Of a DNA stretch of 57,253 nt, positions 1 to 8,981 are shown piece after piece. How positions within the stretch are numbered: position 1 is the stretch's first letter; the number at the start of each line of letters is the position of its first letter. The translations under genes were made by a program, and so were the position numbers. The DNA is from Chloroflexota bacterium (GTDB lineage Bacteria; Chloroflexota; Limnocylindria; Limnocylindrales; CSP1-4). The stretch is from the NCBI GenBank assembly GCA_015478725.1, contig JADMIG010000002.1, forward strand, positions 1 to 57,253, written 5' to 3'. The notes under the pieces were generated by a model. The model saw only the letters and a program-made list of their open reading frames with translations, had not been told where the DNA came from and did no database searches.

Positions 1-52
1 GCGCGTCCCCGGCCCCTCCCGGCTCGGCGCGTCCCCGGCCCCTCCCGGCTCG
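1..52. repeat. 26-bp tandem direct repeat, two exact copies
   Basis: Two identical 26-bp units (1-26 and 27-52) follow each other without a gap. The unit is C-rich on the plus strand and begins GCGCGTCCCC. The array starts at the window edge, so more copies may lie upstream. No gene overlaps it. Confidence 0.9.
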
Positions 53-70
53 GCGAGACACGGATCCGGA

Positions 71-240
71 CAGATGACCCTCAGGAGGGCGCTCGTCCGA
101 GCATGGATCGCGCCCGATCGCGAAACATCGTCTGCTCGTGCGTGGCCGCTGGAACCCGGCGATCGTTCGAGTGCCAGATGTGCGCCTGAAGCGACATCTG
201 ACACGATGCCCCGGACCAACGCCCGCCTGACGAGCAGATG
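71..240. repeat. Paired inverted intergenic repeat, element A
   Basis: A ~31-bp motif beginning CAGATGACC lies at 71-101, and a diverged reverse-complement copy at 211-240 ends ..GAGCAGATG. The two face each other about 110 bp apart. The same convergent pair recurs at 22331-22423 and 41365-41536. The left copies at 71 and 41365 agree at 27 of 31 bases by eye. A smaller hairpin (CAGATGT at 175-181, ACATCTG at 194-200) lies inside. Otherwise 1-484 holds only the 26-bp tandem repeat and no gene I can support. Confidence 0.65.
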
Positions 241-484
241 GCGGAATCGGAAGGGCGGCGAGGGCCGTGCGAGGGCGGACACCCGGCCCGGCGCATCGGC
301 GCGAGGCTCCGGCCGTCGGTTCGACCGAACATCGGCCGTCAGCGACACGTAGCATCTGACCACGCGCCCGGCCACGGGCCCGGCTCCGGCTCGCGCCTCA
401 TGCTCGCGGGCCACGCATCCGACCCCGACCCCGACCCCCCATCCCGACACCTGACGGGTCACAGACATTGCGAGGGACAGCCCG

Positions 485-1879
485 ATGAGCGATCACAGCC
501 ACGACGCCAGGCATCCGCGACTCGCGGAGCTCGAGGCGATGGTCCGCGATGGACGGATTGACACCCTCATCGTCGCGATCACGGACATGCAGGGCCGGCT
601 CATGGGCAAACGCGTCCAGGCGCAGGCGTTCCTCGACGGCGTCATCGACCACGGCGCCCACTTCTGCACCTACCTGCTCGGCACGGACATGGAAATGAAC
701 ACACCGGACGGGTTCGCCCTCATGAACTGGGAGACCGGCTACGGCGACTGGGTCGCGAGCCCGGTCTGGGACACGCTCCGGATCCTGCCCTGGCTCGAGA
801 AGACGGCTCTCGTGCTCGGTGACGCGACGGACGAGGAGACCCAGGCCGAGATCCCGATCGCACCGCGGACCATCCTCAAGCGGCAGGTCGACCTCGCCGC
901 GAAGGCGGGCTTCGCGGTCAAGGCCGGCTCGGAATTCGAGTACTACGTCCTCAAGGAATCGTGGGAGGAATCCAACCGCCGCGGCTGGGGCATCCCGGAG
1001 CGATTCGGCTACTACAACGAGGACTACCACCTGCTCCAGGCGACGAAGGCGGAACCACTGCACCGGCTCCTCCGCAACCAGATGACGGAGGCACGGATCC
1101 CGATCGAGTTCAGCAAGGGTGAGGCCGCGCCGGGCCAGCACGAGGTGAACATCCGCTACGACCACGTCCTCGAGTCGGCGGACCGGAGTGTCATCTTCAA
1201 GCACGGGGCGAAGGAGATCGCCTACCTCAACGGCTGGGGCATCACGTTCATGGCGAAGCCGGACGCGTCGTGGACTGGCTCGTCCGGTCATCTCCACATG
1301 AGCCTCTGGGACGAACCGGGCGCGCACTCCCTCACCCACGATCCCGCGGCCGGCCTGCCATACGGCATGTCGAAGGTGTTCAGCCACTTCGTCGCCGGGA
1401 TGATGCGGCTGTCCCGCGAGCTGGCGATCTTCATCGCCCCGAACATCAACTCATACAAGCGCTACGCATCGCTCTCGTGGGCGCCCGTCAACGTCGTCTG
1501 GGGTCGCGACAACCGGACGACCGGGTTCCGGGTGGTCGGCCACGGCGACGCGCTCCATGTCGAGGACCGCTTCCCCGGGGGCGACATGAACGCCTATCTG
1601 ACGTACGCGGCGATGGTCGGTGCCGGGCTCTACGGCATCGAGCACGAGCTGCCGCTCGAACCCGAGTTCAAGGGCAACGGGTACCTCGCGACCGGCCACC
1701 CGCGGATGCCGCGGGCCCTCTACGAGGCGATCCCGGAGCTCGAGCGGAGCGCGGCGGCGGTCGAAATCTTCGGACAGGACATCGTCGACCACTACCTCAA
1801 CGCCGCGCGGCACGAGCAGATGGTCTACGACTCGGTCGTCCACGACTGGGACCGCCAGCGGTACCTCGAGCGGAGCTGA
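485..1879 (+). CDS. Glutamine synthetase family protein (gamma-glutamyl ligase type)
   Basis: A 464-residue protein of the glutamine synthetase fold, which makes ATP-dependent gamma-glutamyl amides from glutamate. Family hallmarks seen: a glutamate pair in the motif GSEFEYY (about residue 155), the metal/ammonium region KGEAAPGQHEVN (about 215), SSGHLHMS (about 262), NSYKRY in the ATP site (about 325) and the late arginine motif NRTTGFRV. The length and divergent sequence resemble GlnA-like enzymes acting on amines (PuuA/GlnA3-type) more than GlnA itself, and no adenylylation motif is evident. The ATG is preceded by GAGGGA. An aldehyde dehydrogenase 4 kb downstream could serve the same amine-catabolic route, which is inference. 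True glutamine synthesis cannot be excluded. Confidence 0.85.
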   Translation: MSDHSHDARHPRLAELEAMVRDGRIDTLIVAITDMQGRLMGKRVQAQAFLDGVIDHGAHFCTYLLGTDMEMNTPDGFALMNWETGYGDWVASPVWDTLRILPWLEKTALVLGDATDEETQAEIPIAPRTILKRQVDLAAKAGFAVKAGSEFEYYVLKESWEESNRRGWGIPERFGYYNEDYHLLQATKAEPLHRLLRNQMTEARIPIEFSKGEAAPGQHEVNIRYDHVLESADRSVIFKHGAKEIAYLNGWGITFMAKPDASWTGSSGHLHMSLWDEPGAHSLTHDPAAGLPYGMSKVFSHFVAGMMRLSRELAIFIAPNINSYKRYASLSWAPVNVVWGRDNRTTGFRVVGHGDALHVEDRFPGGDMNAYLTYAAMVGAGLYGIEHELPLEPEFKGNGYLATGHPRMPRALYEAIPELERSAAAVEIFGQDIVDHYLNAARHEQMVYDSVVHDWDRQRYLERS

Positions 1880-1995
1880 CCGGAACCCGGCTGGAGGATG
1901 ATGGAAGCGACACCGGGGCAGCAGCCACATCGAAACATCGGGGCACGAAGATTCCGTCCGTGGATGGAGCGCACGTCGGGCAGCGGAGGCGTCGG

Positions 1996-3030
1996 GTGGC
2001 GACGGCGACGAGCCGTCGAGCACTCGTCCTCGTCCTCGCCATCGTCAGCGCCGGTTGCACTGGTGTCTCGAGTCCCGGCGGGGTCGGGTCCGGCGCGCCG
2101 TCGAACCGGCTGACCTCCACCGGCGCTCAGCCGACCGCACCGCCCACGGTCTGGCCGACCGCGACGCAGAGTCAGACCACGGCGACTCCGGCTGGGACCT
2201 ACGGGCCAGAGGCGACGACACCTTCGGGGCAGGCCTCCGCGACTCCCGTGACCACCGCTGCGCCGGCCCCGCCGTCGTCTCCGCCGTCGTCACCTCCGTC
2301 GGCTCCGCCATCGGTCGTCCCGCTGCCCACCCCCGCCGGCACGGATGTCGTATTCCGGGTGCCGATCCTCATGTACCACCGGATCATCGATCCAGCCCTT
2401 GCTCCCGGGTCCCTCGCCGGGCTGTGTGTGCCGCCGCCGGTCTTCCAGGCCCAGATGGACGCCCTCGTCCGCGCCGGCTGGCGTTCGATCACGATGGCGA
2501 CCCTGGCCGCCGATCTCATGGCGGGGACACCACCGCCCGCCCGCACGTTCGTCATCACCATCGACGACGGGCACCGCGACGGCCTCACGAACGCGTTGCC
2601 GATCCTCGTCCGCAACGGGCTCGTCGCGACGTACTACGTCGTCACGGGTCGATTGGGACGAGCGGCCAACCTCCATCCGGGGGACCTGGCCACGCTCGCG
2701 GCGGCGGGCATGGAGATCGGCGACCACACCGTGGACCACGTGAACCTGGCGCGCCTGTCAGGACCGGCGCTCGCGCTGCAGATCGGGGCCGCCGCTGACC
2801 GCATCGCCGCCCTCGTCGGGAGTCGCCCGATCACCTTTGCCTACCCGTTCGGAGATCGAAATCCCGCGGTCATCGCGGCCGTCCGCGCGGCCGGCCTGCT
2901 TGTCGCAGTCACGAATGAGGCGAGCGGTCCGGTCTCGGCCACCAACCGCTTCCTGCTGCCCCGCCTGGAGGTGCGGCCGACGACCACCCCGAGCTTCCTG
3001 TTGGCGGAGATGCTCTGGATCGCCGGCTAG
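1996..3030 (+). CDS. Polysaccharide deacetylase family lipoprotein
   Basis: The GTG start at 1996 follows GGAGG by 7 bases. It opens a 344-residue protein with a lipoprotein signal whose lipobox cysteine is residue 21 (VSAGC). A ~95-residue linker rich in Pro, Thr, Ser and Ala follows, then a NodB-type deacetylase domain from about residue 118. Metal and catalytic motifs are TIDDG (motif 1), HTVDH (motif 2, H-x3-H) and YPFGDRN (motif 3). Such enzymes remove N- or O-acetyl groups from cell-surface polysaccharides, here from a lipid-anchored extracellular position. Motif 1 has Ile where Phe is usual, which the family tolerates. The exact substrate is unknown. It is convergent with the next gene, 21 bp away. 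Confidence 0.85.
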   Translation: MATATSRRALVLVLAIVSAGCTGVSSPGGVGSGAPSNRLTSTGAQPTAPPTVWPTATQSQTTATPAGTYGPEATTPSGQASATPVTTAAPAPPSSPPSSPPSAPPSVVPLPTPAGTDVVFRVPILMYHRIIDPALAPGSLAGLCVPPPVFQAQMDALVRAGWRSITMATLAADLMAGTPPPARTFVITIDDGHRDGLTNALPILVRNGLVATYYVVTGRLGRAANLHPGDLATLAAAGMEIGDHTVDHVNLARLSGPALALQIGAAADRIAALVGSRPITFAYPFGDRNPAVIAAVRAAGLLVAVTNEASGPVSATNRFLLPRLEVRPTTTPSFLLAEMLWIAG

Positions 3031-3051
3031 TCCGGGTCAACCGGCACCGGG

Positions 3052-3990
3052 TCAGCCGGCTCGGCCATCCTTGCGTCGAGGCAGATACGTGGCGAGTCCC
3101 TCCTCGAGCGGGGTGAGCCGCCGTGGCATCGCCGCCAGCAACGGACCGACGTCGACGGTCGCCGGCTGATTGATGAAGTCGACGGCCGCCGGCGTCAGCG
3201 GAGGATTCGGGAGGAACGAGAGCGGCCACGCGGCGAGCTTGACGAGGGGCGTGGGGCCGTGGAGCAGCGGTCGGCGGCGACCCGCCGCGCGCAAGGCAGC
3301 GCGCACGATCTCGTTCATCTCGAATGTCTCCGGACCGCCGACCTCGAACGTCCGATCCGCCGCGGCCGGGTCCGAGAGCGCGTCAACCACGAGTCGGCCG
3401 ATGTCGTCGATGAAGACCGGAGCGAGCAGCTGTCGGCCGTCGTTCGTCAGTGGCACGAAGGGCAACCAGCGGGCGAAGCCGAGGAAGCGGTTGAGCGCTG
3501 CATCGCCGGGACCGTAGACCCACGTCGGACGGACGATCGTGAACGTGATCCCGGACTCGCGGACCGCGGTCTCGGCGCGCCACTTCGCCCGGAACCAGTG
3601 GTATCGGGCGTCCGGCGCAGCCCCGGCACCCGAGACATAGACGAGCCGGCTCACCCCGGCCGCCTTTGCCGCGGCGACGAGGTGCTCCGTCCCGGCGGCG
3701 TCGACCGCCTCAAAGGTCCGGCCGCGGCTCGGCTTCTCCATCGGCATGTCGTCGAATGCGAGCGCGATGACGAGCGCGTCGGCACCCGCGAGCGCCGCGG
3801 TGAGGGCGGGGCCGGCATCCGCGGTCGACGCGGCGACGTCCGCCCGGCGGAGTTCGATTCCCGCGGGGACGCGGGTCGCGGCGCGCTCTGGGTGGCGGGA
3901 CAGGGCGACGACCGCCTCACGGCGCCGGGCCAGCTCTCGGACGACGGCGCTCCCGACGAACCCGGTCCCCCCGGCGACGACGACACTCAT
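3052..3990 (-). CDS. Atypical SDR / NmrA-like NAD(P)-binding epimerase
   Basis: A 312-residue protein with an N-terminal Rossmann motif (GGTGFVGSAVV, residues 7-17), the atypical-SDR motif LVYVSGAGA near 116, and an extended C-terminal substrate domain. It resembles complex I NDUFA9-like/UPF0105 epimerases, in which the classical YxxxK catalytic pair is often lost. Here a Tyr-His-Trp-Phe-Arg-Ala-Lys stretch sits at the corresponding place, so a YxxxxxK variant is possible. The start ATG has GAAGGA upstream. It is divergent from the SDR at 4140, with about 150 bp between them for promoters. Its function may be a nucleotide-sugar or quinone-related oxidoreductase, or a cofactor sensor; I cannot choose. 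Confidence 0.75.
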   Translation of the reverse strand: MSVVVAGGTGFVGSAVVRELARRREAVVALSRHPERAATRVPAGIELRRADVAASTADAGPALTAALAGADALVIALAFDDMPMEKPSRGRTFEAVDAAGTEHLVAAAKAAGVSRLVYVSGAGAAPDARYHWFRAKWRAETAVRESGITFTIVRPTWVYGPGDAALNRFLGFARWLPFVPLTNDGRQLLAPVFIDDIGRLVVDALSDPAAADRTFEVGGPETFEMNEIVRAALRAAGRRRPLLHGPTPLVKLAAWPLSFLPNPPLTPAAVDFINQPATVDVGPLLAAMPRRLTPLEEGLATYLPRRKDGRAG

Positions 3991-4139
3991 GGCATCCTTC
4001 CCTGCTACCCCTCGCGACGGACGAGAACAGGCGACCTGAAGATAGCACGTTTTCCGGATTCGCCCCCGCGCCGCACGGATGGGCGGTACCCTTGCGGAAC
4101 AGGGATCCGCGGCGGAGTCCCGCCATCAGAGGAGGATCG

Positions 4140-4907
4140 ATGAGGCTCGCGGGCAAGGTCTGCATCATCACCGGGGCAGGTGGCGGCATGGGCCGCGTCG
4201 CGGCGCTGATGTTCGCGGCCGAAGGGGCGAAGATCGTCGTCGCCGAGTTCAACACCGCCGCCGGCGCCGAGACCGCCCGACTCGTCGGTGCGGCCGGTGG
4301 CGATGCGACCTTCGTCAAGGTGGACGTCTCGAACGAGACCGATGCGAAGGCGATGATCGATCACGCGGTCGCGACGTACGGTCGGGTCGATGTCCTCTAC
4401 AACAACGCGGGGATCATGCCCGAGGCGGACCACTCGGTCGTCGACACGGATGTCGCGACGTGGGACCAGGTCATGGCGATCAACGTCCGCGGCGTGTTCC
4501 TCGGCTGCAAGTTCGCCATCCCCCGGATGGTCGAGCAGGGCTCCGGCTCGATCATCAACATCGCGAGCTTCGTCGCCCTCCTCGGCTGCTCGGTCCCACA
4601 GGACGCCTACACCGCCTCGAAGGGCGCCCTCCTCTCCCTCACCCGGAGCCTCGCCGTCCAGTTCGGGCCGAAGGGCGTCCGTTCGAACGCGATCTGCCCC
4701 GGGCCGGTGGAGACGCCGCTCCTCATGGACTGGCTCGTGAAGGACGCGGAGGCGAAACGGATCCGCCTCGCCCGCAACCCGTCCGGCCGCTTCGGCAAGC
4801 CCGAGGAGATCGTCCACATGGCCGTCTACCTCGCCTCGGATGAGAGTCGCTGGACGAACGGGGCACAGCTCGTCGTGGACGGCGGCATCAGCGTGAACTA
4901 CTTCTAG
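4140..4907 (+). CDS. Classical SDR-family oxidoreductase
   Basis: A 255-residue short-chain dehydrogenase with all classical marks: cofactor motif TGAGGGMG (about residue 11), NNAG (about 88), catalytic Ser in NIASF (about 143), and Tyr/Lys in YTASK (about 157-161). The tail WTNGAQLVVDGGISVNYF is the usual tetramer-forming C-terminus. An acidic residue at the end of beta-2 (AEF) suggests NAD(H) preference. The ATG is set by GGAGG 5 bases upstream. It lies 69 bp before polyphosphate glucokinase and may share a transcript with it and the aldehyde dehydrogenase. The substrate is undefined; FabG-like fatty-acid reductases, sugar or secondary-alcohol dehydrogenases all fit. Confidence 0.88.
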   Translation: MRLAGKVCIITGAGGGMGRVAALMFAAEGAKIVVAEFNTAAGAETARLVGAAGGDATFVKVDVSNETDAKAMIDHAVATYGRVDVLYNNAGIMPEADHSVVDTDVATWDQVMAINVRGVFLGCKFAIPRMVEQGSGSIINIASFVALLGCSVPQDAYTASKGALLSLTRSLAVQFGPKGVRSNAICPGPVETPLLMDWLVKDAEAKRIRLARNPSGRFGKPEEIVHMAVYLASDESRWTNGAQLVVDGGISVNYF

Positions 4908-4976
4908 CTCGGCACCGGACCGGTGCGGCCGGCGGTGGTCGAAGACGCAGGAAGGCCAGAGCGGGAGTCGAGGACG

Positions 4977-5783
4977 ATGGCGGATGAGCGGCGGATCGCG
5001 ATCGGGGTGGACGTCGGCGGGAGTGGCATCAAGGTCGCGGCGGTCGACCTGGCGAGCGGCGCGCTCGCCAGCCAGCGCTACCGGATCGCGACGCCGAAGC
5101 CCTCGACACCCGAGGCGGTCATCAAGGTCATCGCCTCGCTCGTCAAGCGGGCGGGCGTCGAGATGGGGGCGCCGGACCTGCCGGTCGGGGTCGGGCTGCC
5201 GAGCGTCATCCTCGACGGGGCGACGATGACGGCGGCGAACATCGACAAGCGCTGGATCGGCTTCGCGGCCCGTGACGCGATGAGCGAGGCGGTCGGACGC
5301 CGGGTGGCGCTCGGCAACGACGCCGATGTCGCGGGCCTCGCCGAGATCCGCTTCGGCGTGGGAGCGACGGATCCGTCCGTCCGTCGCGGCGTCGTCATCT
5401 TCCTCACCCTCGGCACCGGCGTGGGATCCGGCGTGTTCAATGACGGCGTCCTCGTCCCGAATACCGAGCTCGGCCACATGGAGATCCGCGGCAAGGACGC
5501 CGAGTGGCGATCCTCCGCCGCCGCCCGCCTCCGACGGAGCGAGTCCTGGAAGGGCTGGGCGGAGGACCTCGACGAGCACCTCAAAGCGATCGACCGGCTC
5601 TTCTGGCCGCGCCTGTTCATCCTCGGCGGCGGGGTCAGCAAGCAGGGCGACAGGTTCATCCCCCGCCTCACCTGCCGGCCGCCGGTCATCGCGGCGACCC
5701 TCCGCAACGAGGCCGGCATCGTCGGTGCCGCGCTCCTCGCGGTCGACCCCTCCGCTCGAGCCCAGGAGGGCGCCGACGACTGA
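4977..5783 (+). CDS. ppgK: Polyphosphate glucokinase (ROK family)
   Basis: A 268-residue ROK sugar kinase matching polyphosphate glucokinases in length and motifs: phosphate-1 motif GVDVGGSGIK (about residue 9), catalytic Asp in LGNDADVAGLAE (about 105), phosphate-2 motif LTLGTGVGSG (about 140), and the PpgK-type sequence NTELGHMEIRGKDAE (about 161). It lacks the CxCGxxGC zinc cluster of other ROK kinases, as PpgK proteins do. The enzyme phosphorylates glucose to glucose 6-phosphate using inorganic polyphosphate, with or without ATP. The start ATG at 4977 has AGG close upstream. This family is most typical of Actinobacteria and some Chloroflexota, which bears on taxonomy. Confidence 0.88.
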   Translation: MADERRIAIGVDVGGSGIKVAAVDLASGALASQRYRIATPKPSTPEAVIKVIASLVKRAGVEMGAPDLPVGVGLPSVILDGATMTAANIDKRWIGFAARDAMSEAVGRRVALGNDADVAGLAEIRFGVGATDPSVRRGVVIFLTLGTGVGSGVFNDGVLVPNTELGHMEIRGKDAEWRSSAAARLRRSESWKGWAEDLDEHLKAIDRLFWPRLFILGGGVSKQGDRFIPRLTCRPPVIAATLRNEAGIVGAALLAVDPSARAQEGADD

Positions 5784-5853
5784 GCGGCGTATCATCGGGC
5801 GGTCCCATGACGATCGATCCGCGGCTTCGCGTCCGCTCAACCGGAGACCGACG

Positions 5854-7329
5854 ATGACCACCGAACCACAGACGACGCCGATCCTCGACACCCGCATGAT
5901 CATCGGCGGCGACTCGCTCGCCGCGGCGGACGGCCAGACCTTCGATGTGGTGAACCCGGCGAACGGCGCGGTCATCGCCCGGGCGCCGCTCGGCGGCCGC
6001 GAGGACGTCGATCGCGCGGTCGCCGCGGCCCGGAAGGCCTTCGATGACCCGAAGGGCTGGGCGAACTGGGCGGCCGGCAAGCGCGGCCGGACGCTCGCGA
6101 AGTTCGCGACGCTCATCAAGGACCACGCGGAGGAGCTCGCCTCGCTCGAGAGCCGGAACGTCGGCAAGCCGATCGGTGGCGCCCGGGGCGAGGTGATCGG
6201 CGCGAGCCTCGTCTTCGACTACTACGCCGGCGCGGCGAACAAGCTGTTCGGCGAGACGATCCCGGTGAGCAAGCCCGGCCTCGACTTCACCCTCCGCGAG
6301 CCGATCGGCGTCGTCGGGCTCATCGTGCCGTGGAACTTCCCCATCCTCATGGCGAGCTGGAAGCTCGGGCCGGCGCTCGCGGCCGGCAACGCCTGCATCC
6401 TCAAGCCGGCGAGCTACTCGCCGCTCACGGCGATCCGGCTCGGCGAGCTCGCCCTCGAGGCGGGCATCCCGGCCGGCATCCTCAACGTTGTGACCGGGCC
6501 GGGTGGCACGGCCGGGGCGAGCATCGCCGCCCACTCGGGCGTCGGCAAGGTCGCCTTTACCGGCGAGACCACGACCGGCCAGGAGATCATGCGGCTCGCG
6601 GCCGGCAACGTGAAGAAGATCAGTCTTGAGCTCGGCGGCAAGAGCCCGAACATCGTCTTCGCCGACGCCGATCTCGAGGCCTGGGCCGCCTCTGCGCCGT
6701 ACGCCGTCTTCGACAACACCGGCCAGGATTGCTGCGCTCGGAGCCGGATCTTCGTCGAGCGCTCGGTCCACGAACGGGCTGTCGAGCTGCTCGCCGCGGC
6801 GACCCGGAAGGTCAAGGTCGGCGACCCGGCGAGCGAGGCGACGGAGGTCGGGACGCTCGTGAGCCTCCGCCAGCGCGAGCGGGTCATGGACTACATCGAG
6901 ATCGGCATCCGCGAGGGCGCGACGGTCGTCGTCGGCGGAGACATCCCGAGCGATCCGGCACTCGCCGGCGGGGCCTACCTCATGCCGACGATCTTCGATC
7001 ACGTGACGAACGACATGCGGATCGCCGTCGAGGAGATCTTCGGTCCGGTCGTCACGGTCATCCCGTTCGACACGGAGGACGAGGCGATCCAGCTCGCCAA
7101 CGCGACGCCGTACGGCCTCTCCGGCTCGGTCTGGAGCCGGGACATCGGCCGGGCCCTGCGGACCGCGAAGCGGCTCCAGGCAGGCGTCCTCTCGGTGAAC
7201 TCGAACAGCTCCGTCCACACGGAGGCCCCGTTCGGCGGCTACAAGATGTCCGGCATCGGTCGCGAGCTCGGGATGCACGCCCTCGAGCTGTACACCGAGG
7301 TGAAGAACATCTTCGTCGACCTCAGCTGA
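5854..7329 (+). CDS. NAD(P)-dependent aldehyde dehydrogenase
   Basis: A 491-residue aldehyde dehydrogenase. The ATG follows CCGGAGACC. Motifs seen: VPWNFPILM cofactor entry (about residue 158), KPASYSPLTA (about 182), the general base Glu in LELGGKSPN (about 258), the catalytic cysteine in GQDCCARSR (about 292), EEIFGPVV (about 393) and the terminal PFGGYKMSGIGRE. It oxidises an aldehyde to the acid with NAD(P). Sequence style is closest to betaine-, aminobutyraldehyde- or phenylacetaldehyde-type dehydrogenases. With the gamma-glutamyl ligase at 485 it could handle amine-derived aldehydes, which is inference. Its stop overlaps the end of the convergent Nudix gene by 8 bases. Confidence 0.9.
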   Translation: MTTEPQTTPILDTRMIIGGDSLAAADGQTFDVVNPANGAVIARAPLGGREDVDRAVAAARKAFDDPKGWANWAAGKRGRTLAKFATLIKDHAEELASLESRNVGKPIGGARGEVIGASLVFDYYAGAANKLFGETIPVSKPGLDFTLREPIGVVGLIVPWNFPILMASWKLGPALAAGNACILKPASYSPLTAIRLGELALEAGIPAGILNVVTGPGGTAGASIAAHSGVGKVAFTGETTTGQEIMRLAAGNVKKISLELGGKSPNIVFADADLEAWAASAPYAVFDNTGQDCCARSRIFVERSVHERAVELLAAATRKVKVGDPASEATEVGTLVSLRQRERVMDYIEIGIREGATVVVGGDIPSDPALAGGAYLMPTIFDHVTNDMRIAVEEIFGPVVTVIPFDTEDEAIQLANATPYGLSGSVWSRDIGRALRTAKRLQAGVLSVNSNSSVHTEAPFGGYKMSGIGRELGMHALELYTEVKNIFVDLS

Positions 7330-7966
7330 GGCCGGCCCGCAGGTCGGGCGGGGGGATCTCCGGGTGCCGCCGCCGGAGCCAGTCACGGATCGCCCAGAAC
7401 GTCGTGCTGAAGGCGATGCCCGCCCAAGGGATCGCGTCGGGAGCGAAGGCCACGATCTCGAGCGCCTCGGGATTGATCCGCGGCGACCCGCCGGCCACGC
7501 GGGCCTCGAAGGCGATGACGACGACCGCCGCCTCGAGCCGAGAGTAAAGGCCCACGATCTCCCCGGGCTCGACGACGAGACCCGTCTCCTCGAACGCCTC
7601 GCGGATCGCCGCCTCGTTGACCGTCTCGTCGACCTCGAGGAAGCCGCCGGGCTGGGCCCAGGCGCCCCGTCCGGGCTCGATCCCGCGGCGGATGAGGACG
7701 AGATCGCCCGCGTCCGTGATCGGGAGGGTGGTGACCACGAGCCGCGGATTGACGTAGGCGATGTAGCCGCACGCGTCGCAGCCCAGGCGCTCGCGATCCT
7801 CAGCGTCGATCGTTCCGAACCGCAGGGGCGCGCCGCAGCGCGAGCAGTGGCGGAGCGCCGCGGCGAGCCAGTGGGGGACGCCTCGGCCCGAGTCGATGCC
7901 GGTCGAGCGGGCGTCGGGCCCGCGATCGAACCGCGGGCGGTCCGGGCTGAGATCGTCGTCCGTCAC
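7322..7966 (-). CDS. Nudix hydrolase with N-terminal zinc ribbon
   Basis: A 214-residue Nudix protein. The start GTG at 7966 overlaps the preceding stop (GTGA), so translation is coupled. An N-terminal zinc ribbon, CSRCG...CDACGY, spans about residues 41-65. The Nudix box Gx5Ex7REUxEExGU is complete, from GGFLEVDE to REAFEETGL at about residues 107-128. Zinc-ribbon Nudix enzymes of this size usually hydrolyse ADP-ribose, NADH or related diphosphates. It is the last gene of the purK-purE operon and might cleanse nucleotide intermediates, but the substrate is not readable from sequence. Confidence 0.88.
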   Translation of the reverse strand: MTDDDLSPDRPRFDRGPDARSTGIDSGRGVPHWLAAALRHCSRCGAPLRFGTIDAEDRERLGCDACGYIAYVNPRLVVTTLPITDAGDLVLIRRGIEPGRGAWAQPGGFLEVDETVNEAAIREAFEETGLVVEPGEIVGLYSRLEAAVVVIAFEARVAGGSPRINPEALEIVAFAPDAIPWAGIAFSTTFWAIRDWLRRRHPEIPPPDLRAGLS

Positions 7967-8439
7967 GACGTCAGCACCCACCACGAGAAGCCGACGAGCA
8001 CCGCGATGAGGACGATCGAGGCGCCGACCCATCCGATGCGGAACCAGCCCTTCGTCCGATCCACCGGCATCCATGCCCGGGCCGAGCGCCAGATCCGGAG
8101 CGTCGCGTCGCCCGTCGTGAGGGCGAGGATGGGGGCGCCGACGACGACGCAGAGCTTGACCAGCGCCGAGCCGGGTCCGGCGCCGAGCTCGAGTGCGGTG
8201 ATCGCGATCGCCCCGGAGATGAGGGCGATGACGGAGAGGTTGATGTAGTACGGCTGAAGGGGCGTCGGCGCCGTCTCGGGGACGGAGCGGATCGGCAGCT
8301 GGGCGAGGGTGGGCCGGCCTGCGATCCCGGCGATCGGCGGCTCGACCGGACCCCGGCCGGAGGACGGGTCACGACCGGTCTGGCGGTCCAGGACCGGCAT
8401 GCCGGCCTCCCAGCGCGGGTCGTCCATCGGATCGGTCAA
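7963..8439 (-). CDS. Conserved membrane protein, unknown function
   Basis: A 158-residue protein with a hydrophilic, proline-rich N-terminal 65 residues and three predicted membrane helices (about 66-85, 91-110, 132-154). The TTG start at 8439 overlaps the purE stop (TTGA); an ATG four codons later (8427) is the alternative. Its own stop overlaps the Nudix start. I recognise no enzymatic motif. Position inside a tightly coupled purine operon suggests co-expression, not necessarily a purine function. Confidence 0.65.
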   Translation of the reverse strand: MTDPMDDPRWEAGMPVLDRQTGRDPSSGRGPVEPPIAGIAGRPTLAQLPIRSVPETAPTPLQPYYINLSVIALISGAIAITALELGAGPGSALVKLCVVVGAPILALTTGDATLRIWRSARAWMPVDRTKGWFRIGWVGASIVLIAVLVGFSWWVLTS

Positions 8440-8981
8440 CCGGCGTTCGAGGGATCGTCGAGGACGTGCTGCGCCTGTCGATCGCGGTACGCCGCCAACG
8501 CCGCCGCGACGGTCGGCTCGTGGAGAGCGAGGATCCGGGCCGCGAGCAGAGCCGCGTTCTCCGCGTTGCCGATGGCGACCGTCGCGACGGGCACGCCTCG
8601 CGGCATCTGGACGATCGAGAGGAGCGAATCCAGTCCGTCGAGCTGGCCGAGCGGGATCGGCACGCCGATGACCGGAAGGAGCGTCTTCGCCGCGATCATG
8701 CCGGGCAGATGGGCCGCCCCGCCGGCACCAGCGATGATGACCCGCAGACCCCGATCGGCGGCGGACTCGGCATAGCGGAACATGAGGTCGGGTGTCCGAT
8801 GGGCGGACACCACGCGAAGCTCGTTCGGGATCCCGAGCTCGTCGAGCAGCGCGGCGGCCGTGGTGAGGATCGGGAAGTCCGAGCGACTTCCTCCCACGAT
8901 CCCGACGATCGGTCGCCGATCCGACGCTGCCGCGCCAGTCGCCTCGACGCTCCTGTCGCGTCGCTCGCGCTCCTCACTCAC
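8436..8981 (-). CDS. purE: N5-carboxyaminoimidazole ribonucleotide mutase
   Basis: A 181-residue PurE. It converts N5-CAIR to CAIR in purine synthesis, after PurK. Class I motifs seen: [10 protein letters not shown] (about residue 30), SAHRTPD (about 59) with the catalytic His, and [12 protein letters not shown] (about 84). An additional ~22-residue charged N-terminus precedes the core. The GTG start at 8981 overlaps the stop of the PurK gene (GTGA), so expression is translationally coupled. Pairing with an ATP-grasp PurK supports the two-step N5-CAIR route over the one-step class II route. Confidence 0.93.
   Translation of the reverse strand: MSEERERRDRSVEATGAAASDRRPIVGIVGGSRSDFPILTTAAALLDELGIPNELRVVSAHRTPDLMFRYAESAADRGLRVIIAGAGGAAHLPGMIAAKTLLPVIGVPIPLGQLDGLDSLLSIVQMPRGVPVATVAIGNAENAALLAARILALHEPTVAAALAAYRDRQAQHVLDDPSNAG

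Noticed and set aside
71-240. Insertion sequence or transposase gene
   Set aside because: The element is about 170 bp with no coding potential; at most a non-autonomous element.
4005-7386. Long open frames on the minus strand opposite the SDR, ppgK and aldehyde dehydrogenase genes
   Set aside because: They are Arg/Asp/Glu-rich low-complexity readings antisense to clear genes with family motifs. High GC makes stop codons rare.
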